Shown: piece by piece, positions 10,327-18,285 of the stretch
Position numbering within the stretch: the first letter of the stretch is position 1
Layout of the letters: each line of letters opens with the position of its first letter
Program-made: the position numbers and the translations under genes
Notes under the pieces: model-generated
Databases searched by the model: none
Told to the model about the DNA's origin: nothing
What the model saw: the letters and a program-made list of their open reading frames with translations, nothing else
Source: Bacillota bacterium
Lineage (GTDB): Bacteria; Bacillota; Clostridia; DSM-8532
Direction of reading: 5' to 3'
NCBI GenBank assembly: GCA_023443745.1
Contig: JAEZTB010000008.1
Span: 124,001-188,000 of the forward strand
Length of the DNA stretch: 64,000 nucleotides

Positions 10327-10566
10327 TTACATATCCTTAAGGCAATCATTGCAGATAATCTTACCTTTAAAATCAATGACATCCGCTCTGGCAACATCAC
10401 AGAAAACGCATCTTGGAATATACTTGTCGAGAACTACATTTCCATCATCATCGACATACATTTCAATGTCATCACCTTCGTTAATATTAAGTTCCTTCCG
10501 CAGGGACTTTGGGAGTACGATTCTTCCCAGTGAATCAAGCTTTCTTACATATCCGGTAGCCCTCAT
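10327..10566 (-). CDS. abrB: AbrB-family transition-state regulator with C-terminal zinc-ribbon-like motif
   Basis: This small DNA-binding regulator has the swapped-hairpin AbrB/SpoVT N-terminus (MRATGYVRKLDSLGRIVLPK, about 1-50). AbrB proteins repress post-exponential and sporulation genes. The C-terminal part carries two cysteine pairs (CVFC and CNDC, about residues 53-76), which could bind zinc; in many Clostridia AbrB homologues this replaces the Bacillus C-terminal dimer domain. Length is 79 aa, against 94 in B. subtilis. GAGGAGG lies 7 nt before the ATG. It has its own promoter and terminator, so it is monocistronic. Confidence 0.92.
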   Translation of the reverse strand: MRATGYVRKLDSLGRIVLPKSLRKELNINEGDDIEMYVDDDGNVVLDKYIPRCVFCDVARADVIDFKGKIICNDCLKDM

Positions 10567-10614
10567 TGTATATCCTCCTCGACAAAAAAAGTGGTTTGGT
10601 GCTGTATAAGAAGA

Positions 10615-10642
10615 ATTATATCATAAATTGTCATATTGTGAA
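10615..10642 (-). promoter_or_regulatory. Sigma-A-type promoter for abrB
   Basis: On the minus strand a TTCACA -35 box and a perfect TATAAT -10 box are separated by 16 bp, about 50 nt before the abrB start. Confidence 0.65.
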
Positions 10643-10896
10643 TAGAAAAGTTAAAAAATATAAGTTGACTTTGAAGTAAATTATGCCAATGTTATCACTT
10701 TCTGATGTTTTGTAGTATTTCAAGTACATTTTTAAAGAACAATTACATTAGACTGTTTATGATTTCACAAATTTGACATACTTGTGAAACGGCTCCGTAA
10801 TCAACTCTTAAGCGTTATTTAATGAGAGGAAATAGAAAAATTGAAATAATATAGTGTTGTAAAGATGTGCTAAAAAAACAAATAGGAGGTATTTCC
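10643..10896. other. Intergenic region between abrB and the secreted FN3 protein
   Basis: AT-rich, with no gene. A TTGACA at about 10773 followed after 17 bp by a poor -10 (CGTAAT) could be the plus-strand promoter for the following gene; I regard it as weak. A GGAGG lies 8 nt before the ATG at 10897. Confidence 0.4.
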
Positions 10897-12675
10897 ATGA
10901 AAAAAATTAACCCTATCCTGAAGAACAAAATCATCATCCTTCTTCTATTCCTTTTCATGACAGCTAGCGCAGTTCTTCCCCTTAACGGGTTTGCTGCTGT
11001 CATAAACCCAGGCTTGGCCTCGCTACAGGCCTATTCGACTTCGATCACAGCTACAGCCATTACCCTTCGTGCGCAAGCGAACACCGAGAATGTCACACTT
11101 GAGTGGAATGCTATTACACACCCCAAGGGTGTTTTCGGTTACTATGTTTACCGGTCTACCACATCCGGCGGTCAGACAAGCCTTCCTGAAACAGATTTTT
11201 GGATTACCGGAACAAGCTATGTGGATACCAAGGTTGTCCCAGGAACCACCTATTACTATATTGTAAAGCCCGTATTAGGTGATCGTTCCATTGGAGCATC
11301 ATCCAACCAAGTGGATATCTATTACCAAAAGTCTACCCAGTCTATTACACTTCAAGCAGTAGTTAATGCCGGCAATATTACTCTTCAATGGAACAGCATT
11401 ACCGACCCAAAGGGTGTCGTCGGCTATTATGTATACCGGTCTACCACATCCGGTGGACAGACAAATCTGCCGGAGACAGATTTCTGGACTACCGGAACCA
11501 GCTATGTTGACACCAAGGTCGTCCCCGGCACTACCTACTACTATATTGTAAAACCGGTGCTTGGAGATCGCTCTCTTGGGTCTTCTTCCAACGAAGTGGT
11601 GGTTCTGCACCAAAGAATTTATGGGACGATTGCTATGACCATTGGCAATGCCATCATGCTGTTTAACGGAAAACTTATGGAAATCGATCCCGGTGTAAAC
11701 ACTGTCCCCGTTTTAAAGGATGCCAGAACCATGCTCCCCATTCGTGCGGTTATTGAAGCCATGGGGGGAACCGTTGATTATGCTGCAAGCCAACAGAAAA
11801 TTACCGTCAAGTGGCAAGGAAAAACAGTTTTAATGTGGATCGGAAGCAAAACCATACAGGTTGATGGTGTACAAAAAACTATTGATGTAGCACCTTATTA
11901 TTCAGATACCGGCCGTACCATGATTCCTATGCGCTTTGTCGTTGAAAATCTGGGATGCAGCATTGACTGGGATGGCGCTACTCGGACTGCAACTATTTCG
12001 TATCTTTTAGTCGGTGATGGCTATTATCCTCCAACACCTTCCGAGGATCCAATTACCAATAACATTTGGTCTGGGTTGTGGTTCACAGACAGAGGCAAGC
12101 TTAATATTGTTCAGAATGGCATCTATATCCATGGAGCCTATGGTGACGGATATACAATTGAAGGTGTGCTCTCAGGAAGTAAGCTCATAGGCACCTATAA
12201 TGAGCGCGGTACCAAAGGAGATTTTGAATTTGTCATTTCCTCCGATGGCAAGAAATTTGATGGTAAATTCGGCTATAAAAATAAGCAGCGCAAGCACTGG
12301 GAAGATTGGGACGGAAAACGTGAAGAGGACACCTTTAACAAGTATTTGAGGCAGCTTTCATCACCGTGTAATTTTACAGGTATCTGGTCCGCTGATATAG
12401 GCAGACTTCATATTTCCCAAAATGGAAACCAGGTAACAGCCACTTACGGCGACAATGGAACCATCAATGGTACGGTTGCTAATAATAAGCTCACCGGTGC
12501 CTATCAAAAGGGCAGAGAGTCCGGCCAAATTGAAATTTATATGTTTGAGAACAACAAAAATTTTATCGGCCATTACGGGAACGGTGAAATTGCCAAGCAG
12601 GATTGGAAGGAATTTAGCGGAGAAAAACGTAATGACTATTACTATGATGACGATGACGAGGATGACGACGATTGA
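10897..12675 (+). CDS. Secreted multidomain protein: two FN3-like repeats, copper-amine-oxidase-N-like domain, two novel beta repeats, acidic tail
   Basis: The start is the ATG after GGAGGTATTTCC, giving 592 aa. A signal peptide (about 1-34, hydrophobic core IIILLLFLF) indicates export. Two nearly identical 95-residue fibronectin-III-like repeats follow (about 55-142 and 148-236, each with YYVYRSTTSGGQT and TTYYYIVKPVLGDRS). Next comes a copper-amine-oxidase N-terminal-type domain (about 246-370, with ARTMLPIRAVIEAMG and RTMIPMRFVVE). The C-terminal part contains two related 85-residue units (about 388-476 and 492-578, W/G-rich, each with IWS and YGD or GTY elements) that I do not recognise. 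The last 12 residues are Tyr/Asp/Glu only. No sortase motif or transmembrane anchor is seen. Probably an extracellular or wall-associated protein; substrate unknown. Confidence 0.85.
   Translation: MKKINPILKNKIIILLLFLFMTASAVLPLNGFAAVINPGLASLQAYSTSITATAITLRAQANTENVTLEWNAITHPKGVFGYYVYRSTTSGGQTSLPETDFWITGTSYVDTKVVPGTTYYYIVKPVLGDRSIGASSNQVDIYYQKSTQSITLQAVVNAGNITLQWNSITDPKGVVGYYVYRSTTSGGQTNLPETDFWTTGTSYVDTKVVPGTTYYYIVKPVLGDRSLGSSSNEVVVLHQRIYGTIAMTIGNAIMLFNGKLMEIDPGVNTVPVLKDARTMLPIRAVIEAMGGTVDYAASQQKITVKWQGKTVLMWIGSKTIQVDGVQKTIDVAPYYSDTGRTMIPMRFVVENLGCSIDWDGATRTATISYLLVGDGYYPPTPSEDPITNNIWSGLWFTDRGKLNIVQNGIYIHGAYGDGYTIEGVLSGSKLIGTYNERGTKGDFEFVISSDGKKFDGKFGYKNKQRKHWEDWDGKREEDTFNKYLRQLSSPCNFTGIWSADIGRLHISQNGNQVTATYGDNGTINGTVANNKLTGAYQKGRESGQIEIYMFENNKNFIGHYGNGEIAKQDWKEFSGEKRNDYYYDDDDEDDDD
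11059..11620 (+). repeat. Tandem 285-bp coding repeat (two copies)
   Basis: The two FN3-like units are tandem at DNA level with a 285-bp period. Long identical or near-identical blocks occur, for example ACCGGTCTACCACATCCGG in both copies, so the duplication is recent or maintained by gene conversion. Confidence 0.8.
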
Positions 12676-12738
12676 TGCTTTAAATCCAAACATCGAATAG
12701 CACATGCTGGGTGAATAGAGAACAAATAAATAACAACC

Positions 12739-12777
12739 AAGGGCTATGGTTATACTGCAACCAGGCCCTTAGTTTTT
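12739..12777 (+). terminator. Rho-independent terminator, possibly bidirectional
   Basis: AAGGGC and GCCCTT form a stem with inner GGTT/AACC pairing, followed by AGTTTTTGTTT. It lies between the convergent secreted-protein and hydrolase genes. Confidence 0.65.
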
Positions 12778-12846
12778 GTTTACAGGCCGAAGCTTGATAA
12801 CGGGTCTAGTCGTTGGTGCGTTGCTATAGGCACCGCACAGTTCAAA

Positions 12847-13767
12847 TTACTTATGCTTTGAAAGCCAATCTGCGATATCCCTAAAGACTTCGGCCCTATT
12901 GATTTCATTGAGCATTTCATGACGACCTTCCGGATAGAGTTTCAGCGTTATATCCTCAATCCCCAGTTTCCTATAAATTTCATATAAGGTTTTTACACTT
13001 TTACCAAAGTGCCCCACAGGATCCCGTTCCCCCGACATGATATAAACCGGTAAGGTCAAGGGGATGTTTCTGAGTTTATCAACTCGGTAAAGCTTTTTTA
13101 ATCCCTTGAAAAAATAATAGTAAAAATCTATGGGAAAGACATAGCCGCAGCGGGGATCGTCACAGTATTTGGAAACCTCACCGGTGTCACGGCTCAGCCA
13201 GTCAAAAGAGGTGCTTGGCTCTTTTATACTCTTGTTATAGCTTCCGAAGCTTAATGAATCGAGGAGCTTCCCCTTTTTCTTTCCACCAATTAGTCGTTTT
13301 TGCATGGTAGCAAGCAAGGCTCCTGCTGAAACATCAATTCCGTTTTGAGCAGCTGATCCTGAAAGAATAATGCCGTCAATATCCTGGCCATAACGGGTTA
13401 TAAAGTCCTGGCCGACAAAAGAGCCAAAGCTATGTGCAAATATAAAAACAGGAAGACTCGGATGTTTTTCTTTGATCAGGTTTGTGATAAGGCGAGCGTC
13501 TTCAACGGTTTTATTAAAACCGTCTTCACCTATACAGCCCAGCTCCTCCATGGACTTGCAGCTATATCCCTGACCCCAGTGATCGTGACCATAAACAACA
13601 TAGCCCTCATCATTGAGAAATCTCGCGAAAGCCTCGTATCTTCCTGCATGTTCAGCCATACCATGAAGAATTTGTATTGCTCCTATTGGACTTTTGACCT
13701 GGTTCCATTGATAGAGACATAATTCTCGATCCCCATTTGCCTTAACATAAGTACAGGTATTCTCCAT
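12847..13767 (-). CDS. Alpha/beta hydrolase, monoacylglycerol-lipase/lysophospholipase type
   Basis: A 306-residue cytoplasmic serine hydrolase of the hydrolase_4 family. The oxyanion-hole segment ILHGMAEHAGRY is near residues 33-44, the nucleophile elbow is AHSFGSF, the acid lies in SGERDPVG, and the catalytic His lies in YPEGRHEM near the C-terminus. The family cleaves monoacylglycerols or lysophospholipids; the true substrate is unknown. The start at ATG 13767 follows AAGGAGGACTTGTT; the frame is open 15 codons further upstream but lacks a site there. It stands alone, convergent to the secreted-protein gene. Confidence 0.9.
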   Translation of the reverse strand: MENTCTYVKANGDRELCLYQWNQVKSPIGAIQILHGMAEHAGRYEAFARFLNDEGYVVYGHDHWGQGYSCKSMEELGCIGEDGFNKTVEDARLITNLIKEKHPSLPVFIFAHSFGSFVGQDFITRYGQDIDGIILSGSAAQNGIDVSAGALLATMQKRLIGGKKKGKLLDSLSFGSYNKSIKEPSTSFDWLSRDTGEVSKYCDDPRCGYVFPIDFYYYFFKGLKKLYRVDKLRNIPLTLPVYIMSGERDPVGHFGKSVKTLYEIYRKLGIEDITLKLYPEGRHEMLNEINRAEVFRDIADWLSKHK

Positions 13768-14025
13768 AACAAGTCCTCCTTTTAAAATTGAGCCGGTCCT
13801 CTGCCTTATCACATTATATTCTTAAGAAAATTCTTCCAAGGTACTCTCTCCTTGCATTATATTAATTGTAAGTTTTGAATGCAATAAAATATGACATGAG
13901 AGATTCTGATATTGCTGTTGTCTTCCCAAATTAAGTAGACAATATAAGGAGTTTTTCGCATTATTTTTATTAAAACCCAGACGTATAAATGGTTTGAGAG
14001 TTGATGAAATTTCTCAAAAAGGGTA
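13768..14025. other. Intergenic region between hydrolase and tRNA-Pro
   Basis: No gene seen; the short frames present have no ribosome-binding site. A minus-strand TATAAT at 13813-13818 with an imperfect TTGGAA -35 (15-bp spacer) may be the hydrolase promoter. Confidence 0.4.
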
Positions 14026-14054
14026 TTGTGGTTTTTGAAGATATGCATTATAAT
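14026..14054 (+). promoter_or_regulatory. Promoter of tRNA-Pro
   Basis: TTGTGG (-35) and perfect TATAAT (-10) with a 17-bp spacer end 15 nt before the tRNA. Confidence 0.7.
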
Positions 14055-14069
14055 AGGTTTTGTCGCTGT

Positions 14070-14148
14070 CGGGGTGTAGCTCAGTTCTGGCTAGAGTGCT
14101 TGCTTGGGGTGCAAGAGGTCGCACGTTCAAGTCGTGTCACTCCGACCA
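14070..14148 (+). tRNA. tRNA-Pro (anticodon GGG)
   Basis: A cloverleaf can be folded. The acceptor stem is CGGGGTG/CACTCCG, the anticodon stem CTTGC/GCAAG with loop TTGGGGT (anticodon GGG, reading CCC/CCU), and the T arm GCACG-TTCAAGT-CGTGT. The discriminator A and CCA are encoded. Length is 79 nt with CCA. Confidence 0.93.
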
Positions 14149-14150
14149 AC

Positions 14151-14190
14151 AAAATAGCGGATTACAAGAAATTGTAACCCGCTATTTTTA
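14151..14190 (+). terminator. Terminator of tRNA-Pro
   Basis: The stem AAATAGCGG-TTACAA / TTGTAA-CCCGCTATTT has a GAAA loop, followed by T residues directly after the tRNA. Confidence 0.85.
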
Positions 14191-14257
14191 TGCCTAAAAA
14201 AGTCATTTACTGCAATATTACTGCATCTGCATTTTCCGGGGTTATGTAGTGTGATTT

Positions 14258-14893
14258 TTACCTCATGAAGCTGGTCATTATCTTAGCCTCGGGCTGGGGT
14301 TCCTGCACAGCATTCTTCCCCGCTTCGCATAGCTGGAGCAGCCACGCCATGTTCTTCCCCAAAAGGCGCATGATTTGATTGCCTTCCGCGTCCTCCCTCA
14401 CCTCTCCTGGAACACGGCCATGGATGACGTTCCAGTAATTCGAGGACGCGATCAGCATCTCGGAATAAAACAGATATTTGTTAAGCTGATCCAGCGCGGT
14501 AATCCCGCCGCTCCTGCGCACGGCTGCAAGGCTGGCACCGACTTTATGCCGAAACAGACCGCCGTTTGCGCCTGCCACGTAGAAGGCCCGGTCCAGAAGA
14601 CACTTCATGGAGCCGGAGATGCCCGCATAGTGTGTGGGAGAACCCAGGAGGATCCCGTCCGCCTCCCGCATCTTCTGAATATAGCCATTGGCGATGTCGT
14701 CGTCAAACCTGCACCTGCCGTTCTTATTCCTGTGGCACTCTCCGCAGCCGATACATCCCCTCACCGGTTGGGCACCCACGGTTAAAATCTCCGTTTCTAT
14801 ACCCAGGGCTTCCAGTTCCTCTGCAACGACGCCGATTGCCTGGGCGGTGTTTCCTTTGCTCTTAGCGCTCCCGTTGATAGCCACCACTTTCAT
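14258..14893 (-). CDS. Flavodoxin-family NADPH-dependent FMN reductase / iron-sulfur flavoprotein-like
   Basis: A 211-residue flavodoxin-fold protein. The N-terminus KVVAINGSAKSKGNTAQA is the FMN phosphate-binding loop, GSPTHYAGISGSMKCLLDR is the second flavin-contact segment, and a cysteine cluster (CIGCGECHRNKNGRC, about 47-61) resembles iron-sulfur flavoproteins. It probably reduces quinones, nitro compounds or metal ions with NAD(P)H in the cytoplasm. AGGGAGAG precedes the ATG. Its codon use looks GC-richer than the neighbours, which may mean recent acquisition. No operon partner. Confidence 0.88.
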   Translation of the reverse strand: MKVVAINGSAKSKGNTAQAIGVVAEELEALGIETEILTVGAQPVRGCIGCGECHRNKNGRCRFDDDIANGYIQKMREADGILLGSPTHYAGISGSMKCLLDRAFYVAGANGGLFRHKVGASLAAVRRSGGITALDQLNKYLFYSEMLIASSNYWNVIHGRVPGEVREDAEGNQIMRLLGKNMAWLLQLCEAGKNAVQEPQPEAKIMTSFMR

Positions 14894-15011
14894 TTCCCTG
14901 CTCTCCCTTCAAATCGTATGTTTACAAATTCAGATATACCCTGATTGTACCTCGTTTTATGCCTTTCCGGCAACTGTGAAATGGCGAATTCATGCGGCAC
15001 AACAGAACGAT

Positions 15012-15038
15012 AAAAAAGCATCCCTTTTCGTGGGATGC
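15012..15038 (-). terminator. Terminator of the CheY-like gene
   Basis: Minus-strand GCATCCC-ACGAAAA-GGGATGC is followed by TTTTTT, about 20 nt after the stop codon. Confidence 0.85.
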
Positions 15039-15056
15039 GTACACTGGAGCTTCTAT

Positions 15057-15419
15057 TTATTTGTTAATAATTTTATTGAGGGTCTTAACAATATATTCCT
15101 CATTAAAAGGCTTAACAATAAAATTTACGGCACCTGATACTATAGCCTCCTTGACCATAGGCTCCTGGCCCATGGCACTGACCATAAGCACCTTCGCGCG
15201 AGGGTCAAAGCTCCGGATCTCTTTCAATGCCTCTAAACCAGACATAACAGGCATGGTAATATCCATGGTCACAAGGTCAGGCTTAAGCTCCTTATATTTA
15301 TGTACGGCTTCCTGTCCATTTTCGGCCTCAGCCACAACCTCGAAGCCATTTCTCTCCAAAATAAGGCGGATGGACATTCTCATAAAAGCCGCGTCATCTA
15401 CAATTAATACTTTAGCCAT
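15057..15419 (-). CDS. CheY-like single-domain response regulator
   Basis: A stand-alone receiver domain of 120 aa. The acidic pocket (VDDAAF, Asp8/Asp9), the phospho-acceptor Asp in VTMDITMP (about 53), the switch Ser/Thr in VSAMG and the conserved Lys in IVKPFN are all present. The sequence resembles chemotaxis CheY proteins of Clostridia. No chemotaxis or kinase gene adjoins it and it has its own terminator, so the partner kinase and motor target are not shown here. The start follows GGGGGACCT. Confidence 0.9.
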   Translation of the reverse strand: MAKVLIVDDAAFMRMSIRLILERNGFEVVAEAENGQEAVHKYKELKPDLVTMDITMPVMSGLEALKEIRSFDPRAKVLMVSAMGQEPMVKEAIVSGAVNFIVKPFNEEYIVKTLNKIINK

Positions 15420-15490
15420 AGGTCCCCCTACTTCTTTTTGGGATATATTATAACAAAAAGCGACATCTTTTAACAGTAGTATTTAGGTGT

Positions 15491-17011
15491 TTAAAAATGA
15501 TCTTTATATTTGCCCCACCAGGTTTTAGCCTTTTCAACCATTTCAGCATGCGAGTCGGGATTAAAGTCAAGGGTGACATCAATGTACTCTCCGTTTGTAA
15601 AAGTCCTGACATCGTCATGCTGGCTGGCTAGAAGGAGCGCATATAACGCTAGTGCACGTTCATAATCATCATTTGACTCAAGCTTCTCAATCAGGCCCGG
15701 AATGGCCGGCTTGCCCATCGCACCCAAATCTTCGGCTGCGGTGTACCAGGTATAACCATCACCATAAGTGCCGGTATAGCTCTGGTCTTTGAGCTTATCA
15801 AGATTATATTGCACTTTTTCTTCTATCGTCTGATCTGCGGGAGAAGGAGTCTCTTTAGCTGCAGCATTTTCCTTAGTGGGGGTTTCTGTGGGCTGCATAG
15901 ACTCAACAGTGGCCGTCGGAACGGGGGTAACAGCAGGGTTTTCGGGCTTTTGGTTCCTATCACTCTGTGCATTAGTCAATGTCGAGCAACCTATCAAAAC
16001 AGTCATAACAAAAGCCATAAGCGTACCAATTGCAGTTTTCTTCTTATATTTCGATATCATACCGATTCTCCTTTTAACGCTGGATTTTTTTTGTATAAGG
16101 CCGCTGGTGCAGGCCAGAGTATGGGGCTCGGAAAACATGTCTACCATATTTAAGATAGTCTCTCCATAATGGTGATATTCTGTGGGGTTTAACCTTTTTA
16201 AAACACTTTCATCGCATGAAACCTCACAATCCTCCCGTATCCTGTGGAAGGCGTATACAATGACGGGGTTGAACCAGTAAACACACCTTAAAATTGCCAT
16301 AAACCAATTGAAGAGGATATCCTTACGTTTATAATGAATGAGCTCGTGTATGAACACATACTTCGTCTCCTGTTCGGAGAGCTGCTTCAACACCTGTTCT
16401 GACAGAACAAGCCTGGGTCTTATGATACCGTAAAGGATGGGTACCTTTACACCCTCATTAATGACAAGGGGAATAGAACGTTTTACTGAGGCTAGCTTAT
16501 GGCAATCCTGTAATATCCTAATACTTATGGCGTCACGGCATGGTATGCTGAAACGCATTTTCTTATAGAATCTTATATTAAAATACAGTATGATTAAAGC
16601 CATTATGACTGCGCCCAATAACCAGATAACAGCCAGTATGTCTATAAATGCAGGTGAATTTTGAATGCTTAAAGCGGTTTCGGGTTTATTTGCTTCAACA
16701 ACGGGTCGTTGATGGTTCTCATGTAGACTTTCGGCAGGCTCACCCTCTGAAGGTCTGAGAAGTGCAGTGTTGCTTTCATTATATTGCTGAACGCCGACCA
16801 TCACCGGATTGAATAAATTATAGAGGCTAAGCTCAGTCTCAGGTGCAACCGGAAGGACGAGCCGGAGAATCAACAGAAGCCAGACTGTATAATGCCAGTT
16901 GGCACTGAGTCTATTCCTTAATAAGGCCTTAATCATCATCAGGACTATTATGAGCAATGTCCCCTTAAGGGAAAGCCTAAAAACTTCTTGAAAGACCTCA
17001 GTCAAATTCAT
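15491..17011 (-). CDS. BlaR1/MecR1-type M56 metallopeptidase sensor with HEAT-like C-terminus
   Basis: A 506-residue membrane protease of family M56. Transmembrane segments lie at about 15-32, 40-56, 122-145 and 326-345. The zinc motif HELIH is at 222-226, with the downstream ligand segment EDCEVSCDES near 260-269. BlaR1-type proteins sense an extracellular signal and trigger cleavage of the cognate BlaI repressor. The C-terminal part is not a penicillin-binding domain. After a Thr/Pro/Glu-rich linker (about 355-400), residues 400-506 look like a HEAT/armadillo-type unit (LEDLGAMGKPAIPGLIEKLE type). The ligand is therefore probably not a beta-lactam. It lies 4 nt after the blaI-like gene. Confidence 0.9.
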   Translation of the reverse strand: MNLTEVFQEVFRLSLKGTLLIIVLMMIKALLRNRLSANWHYTVWLLLILRLVLPVAPETELSLYNLFNPVMVGVQQYNESNTALLRPSEGEPAESLHENHQRPVVEANKPETALSIQNSPAFIDILAVIWLLGAVIMALIILYFNIRFYKKMRFSIPCRDAISIRILQDCHKLASVKRSIPLVINEGVKVPILYGIIRPRLVLSEQVLKQLSEQETKYVFIHELIHYKRKDILFNWFMAILRCVYWFNPVIVYAFHRIREDCEVSCDESVLKRLNPTEYHHYGETILNMVDMFSEPHTLACTSGLIQKKSSVKRRIGMISKYKKKTAIGTLMAFVMTVLIGCSTLTNAQSDRNQKPENPAVTPVPTATVESMQPTETPTKENAAAKETPSPADQTIEEKVQYNLDKLKDQSYTGTYGDGYTWYTAAEDLGAMGKPAIPGLIEKLESNDDYERALALYALLLASQHDDVRTFTNGEYIDVTLDFNPDSHAEMVEKAKTWWGKYKDHF

Positions 17012-17015
17012 GGCT

Positions 17016-17396
17016 TCACCTTCTTTCCCGATCCGAGTCCAAAAGTGCCCTTAGCTCATCCAACTCTTCCCTGCTCAATTTCTCTTCCTTGATGAAACTG
17101 GCAACCAAGTGATGAATGGAACCGTTATAGACTTTATTAATGAATGACTCAGTCTGTGTTTTTTTATATTCAGCCTCAGAAACCAATGGATAGTAAAGAT
17201 GGTAAGGGCTCTCCTTTTTTACTCCCACAACTCCCTTGGTCACCAACCGACTGATAAGTGTGTGGATGGTTTTAGGATTCCATTGGGTTTCTTCCCGCAA
17301 AGACTCAATAATCTCGCTTGCATTTTGGGGTGAGTTTTTCCAGAGAGTCTTAATGACATACCATTCAGCGTCTGAGATTTTGTTTGCCTTATTCAA
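17016..17396 (-). CDS. blaI: BlaI/MecI-family transcriptional repressor
   Basis: A 126-residue winged-helix repressor. The N-terminal half (ISDAEWYVIKTLWKNSPQNA and WNPKTIHTLISRLVTKGVV) is the DNA-binding domain; the C-terminal helices dimerise. It should bind TACA/TGTA dyads and be inactivated by the M56 protease encoded just downstream. The start is TTG 17396 with GGAG 8 nt upstream. Two perfect operator palindromes lie in its own promoter region, which shows autoregulation of the pair. Confidence 0.93.
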   Translation of the reverse strand: MNKANKISDAEWYVIKTLWKNSPQNASEIIESLREETQWNPKTIHTLISRLVTKGVVGVKKESPYHLYYPLVSEAEYKKTQTESFINKVYNGSIHHLVASFIKEEKLSREELDELRALLDSDRERR

Positions 17397-17411
17397 AAGA
17401 CCTTCTCCTTC

Positions 17412-17449
17412 CTACAATTGTAGTCTCTAATTTGATACTACAATTGTAG
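17412..17449. promoter_or_regulatory. Twin BlaI operators
   Basis: Two perfect 12-bp palindromes CTACAATTGTAG occupy 17412-17423 and 17438-17449, 26 bp centre to centre. They match the TACA-TGTA BlaI/MecI consensus. One overlaps the -10 box, the other lies just after the expected transcription start. Confidence 0.85.
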
Positions 17450-17463
17450 GAAGGGATTGTCAA
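17435..17463 (-). promoter_or_regulatory. Promoter of the blaI-blaR1-like operon
   Basis: Minus-strand TTGACA (17458-17463) and TAGTAT (17435-17440) have a 17-bp spacer. The spacer and -10 are covered by a BlaI operator. Confidence 0.8.
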
Positions 17464-17550
17464 GACTTTCCTAATAAATTTCCAAATATTCTTAGGTTAA
17501 TATTGATAGTGTCTTTGTTTTTGAGGTGCAAGCCTTAATCCTAAAAAGAA

Positions 17551-17580
17551 AAATCGCCTGATTTATCAATCAAGCGATTA
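17551..17580 (-). terminator. Terminator of the small membrane-protein gene
   Basis: Minus-strand AATCGCTTGATT-GATA-AATCAGGCGATT (one G-U pair) is followed by a T-rich tract. Confidence 0.75.
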
Positions 17581-17619
17581 GACATTCTGTATATACATAT
17601 GTATTCTTGTGTGCTTATT

Positions 17620-17991
17620 TTACTTAGCCAGAGTCTTTTTATAGGCCGAATAAGCGAAAAAGCCGTAAACAATCACTGCAAACAGATGAGACCAGCTAAA
17701 TGTTCTCACTCCGAACAGTATTACAAAAAATTCAATAATATCCACGAGGGTCACAACACCGAGCCCTATCATAAGCACATTGAAATTCTTGTTTGCCAGG
17801 CATAATAAAATAGAGATAATAAACACATAAAAGAGTAATGCACTGATGAGTCCCCCAAGGAAGAAAAAGCTATTAATGATCATGAGGGCAACATATCCGT
17901 AAAGCAGCACCATATCCAATCCCAGCAAAGAAGAAATAACCGGCTTCCCTTCAAAATACTTTCTGAGTTCATTACTCACATTCTCAATCAC
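17620..17991 (-). CDS. Conserved hypothetical membrane protein
   Basis: I do not recognise the family. The 123-residue protein has four predicted membrane segments (about 22-42, 44-63, 70-90 and 97-118) and a short charged N-terminus. It starts at GTG 17991 behind AGGAGGGG. It is monocistronic, with its own terminator, between the BlaI operon and a divergent DUF3810 gene. Confidence 0.75.
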   Translation of the reverse strand: MIENVSNELRKYFEGKPVISSLLGLDMVLLYGYVALMIINSFFFLGGLISALLFYVFIISILLCLANKNFNVLMIGLGVVTLVDIIEFFVILFGVRTFSWSHLFAVIVYGFFAYSAYKKTLAK

Positions 17992-18193
17992 GATAAACCC
18001 CTCCTAACAAAAGTATGGTAGAATAAAAATATCTACCTTGACTATATTATACAAAACTTTTATAAATATTTCTGCAATTATTTTAACGGATATATCCAAA
18101 CTATAGGTAGATTGTTCCTTTAGTTTAGAAAAAATGATATACAAGAGCACATAGTTCTTTCATACTATGATAAATTGTGCCAACTTTATGTAT

Positions 18194-18262
18194 AATAAGA
18201 ACCTGAACCTTGTTGTATTCACAATAAGAATCTGAACGTTGCTTCGCAATATGTATCTGAAG
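18194..18262 (+). repeat. Short imperfect direct repeats upstream of the DUF3810 gene
   Basis: AATAAGAAYCTGAACSTTG occurs at 18194 and 18223. A shorter relative (AATATGTATCTGAAG) begins at 18248. They start right at a TATAAT (18191-18196) and end about 24 nt before the coding start. Confidence 0.6.
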
Positions 18263-18285
18263 GACTAAAATGGAGGATTTTTATA

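Noticed and set aside
12361..12705. 114-codon minus-strand frame opposite the secreted protein
   Set aside because: It is the complement of the repeats and acidic tail; the Val/Ile-rich run is produced by the Asp codons on the other strand.
13857..14048. 63-codon minus-strand frame before tRNA-Pro
   Set aside because: It has no ribosome-binding site, and the tRNA promoter runs through it.
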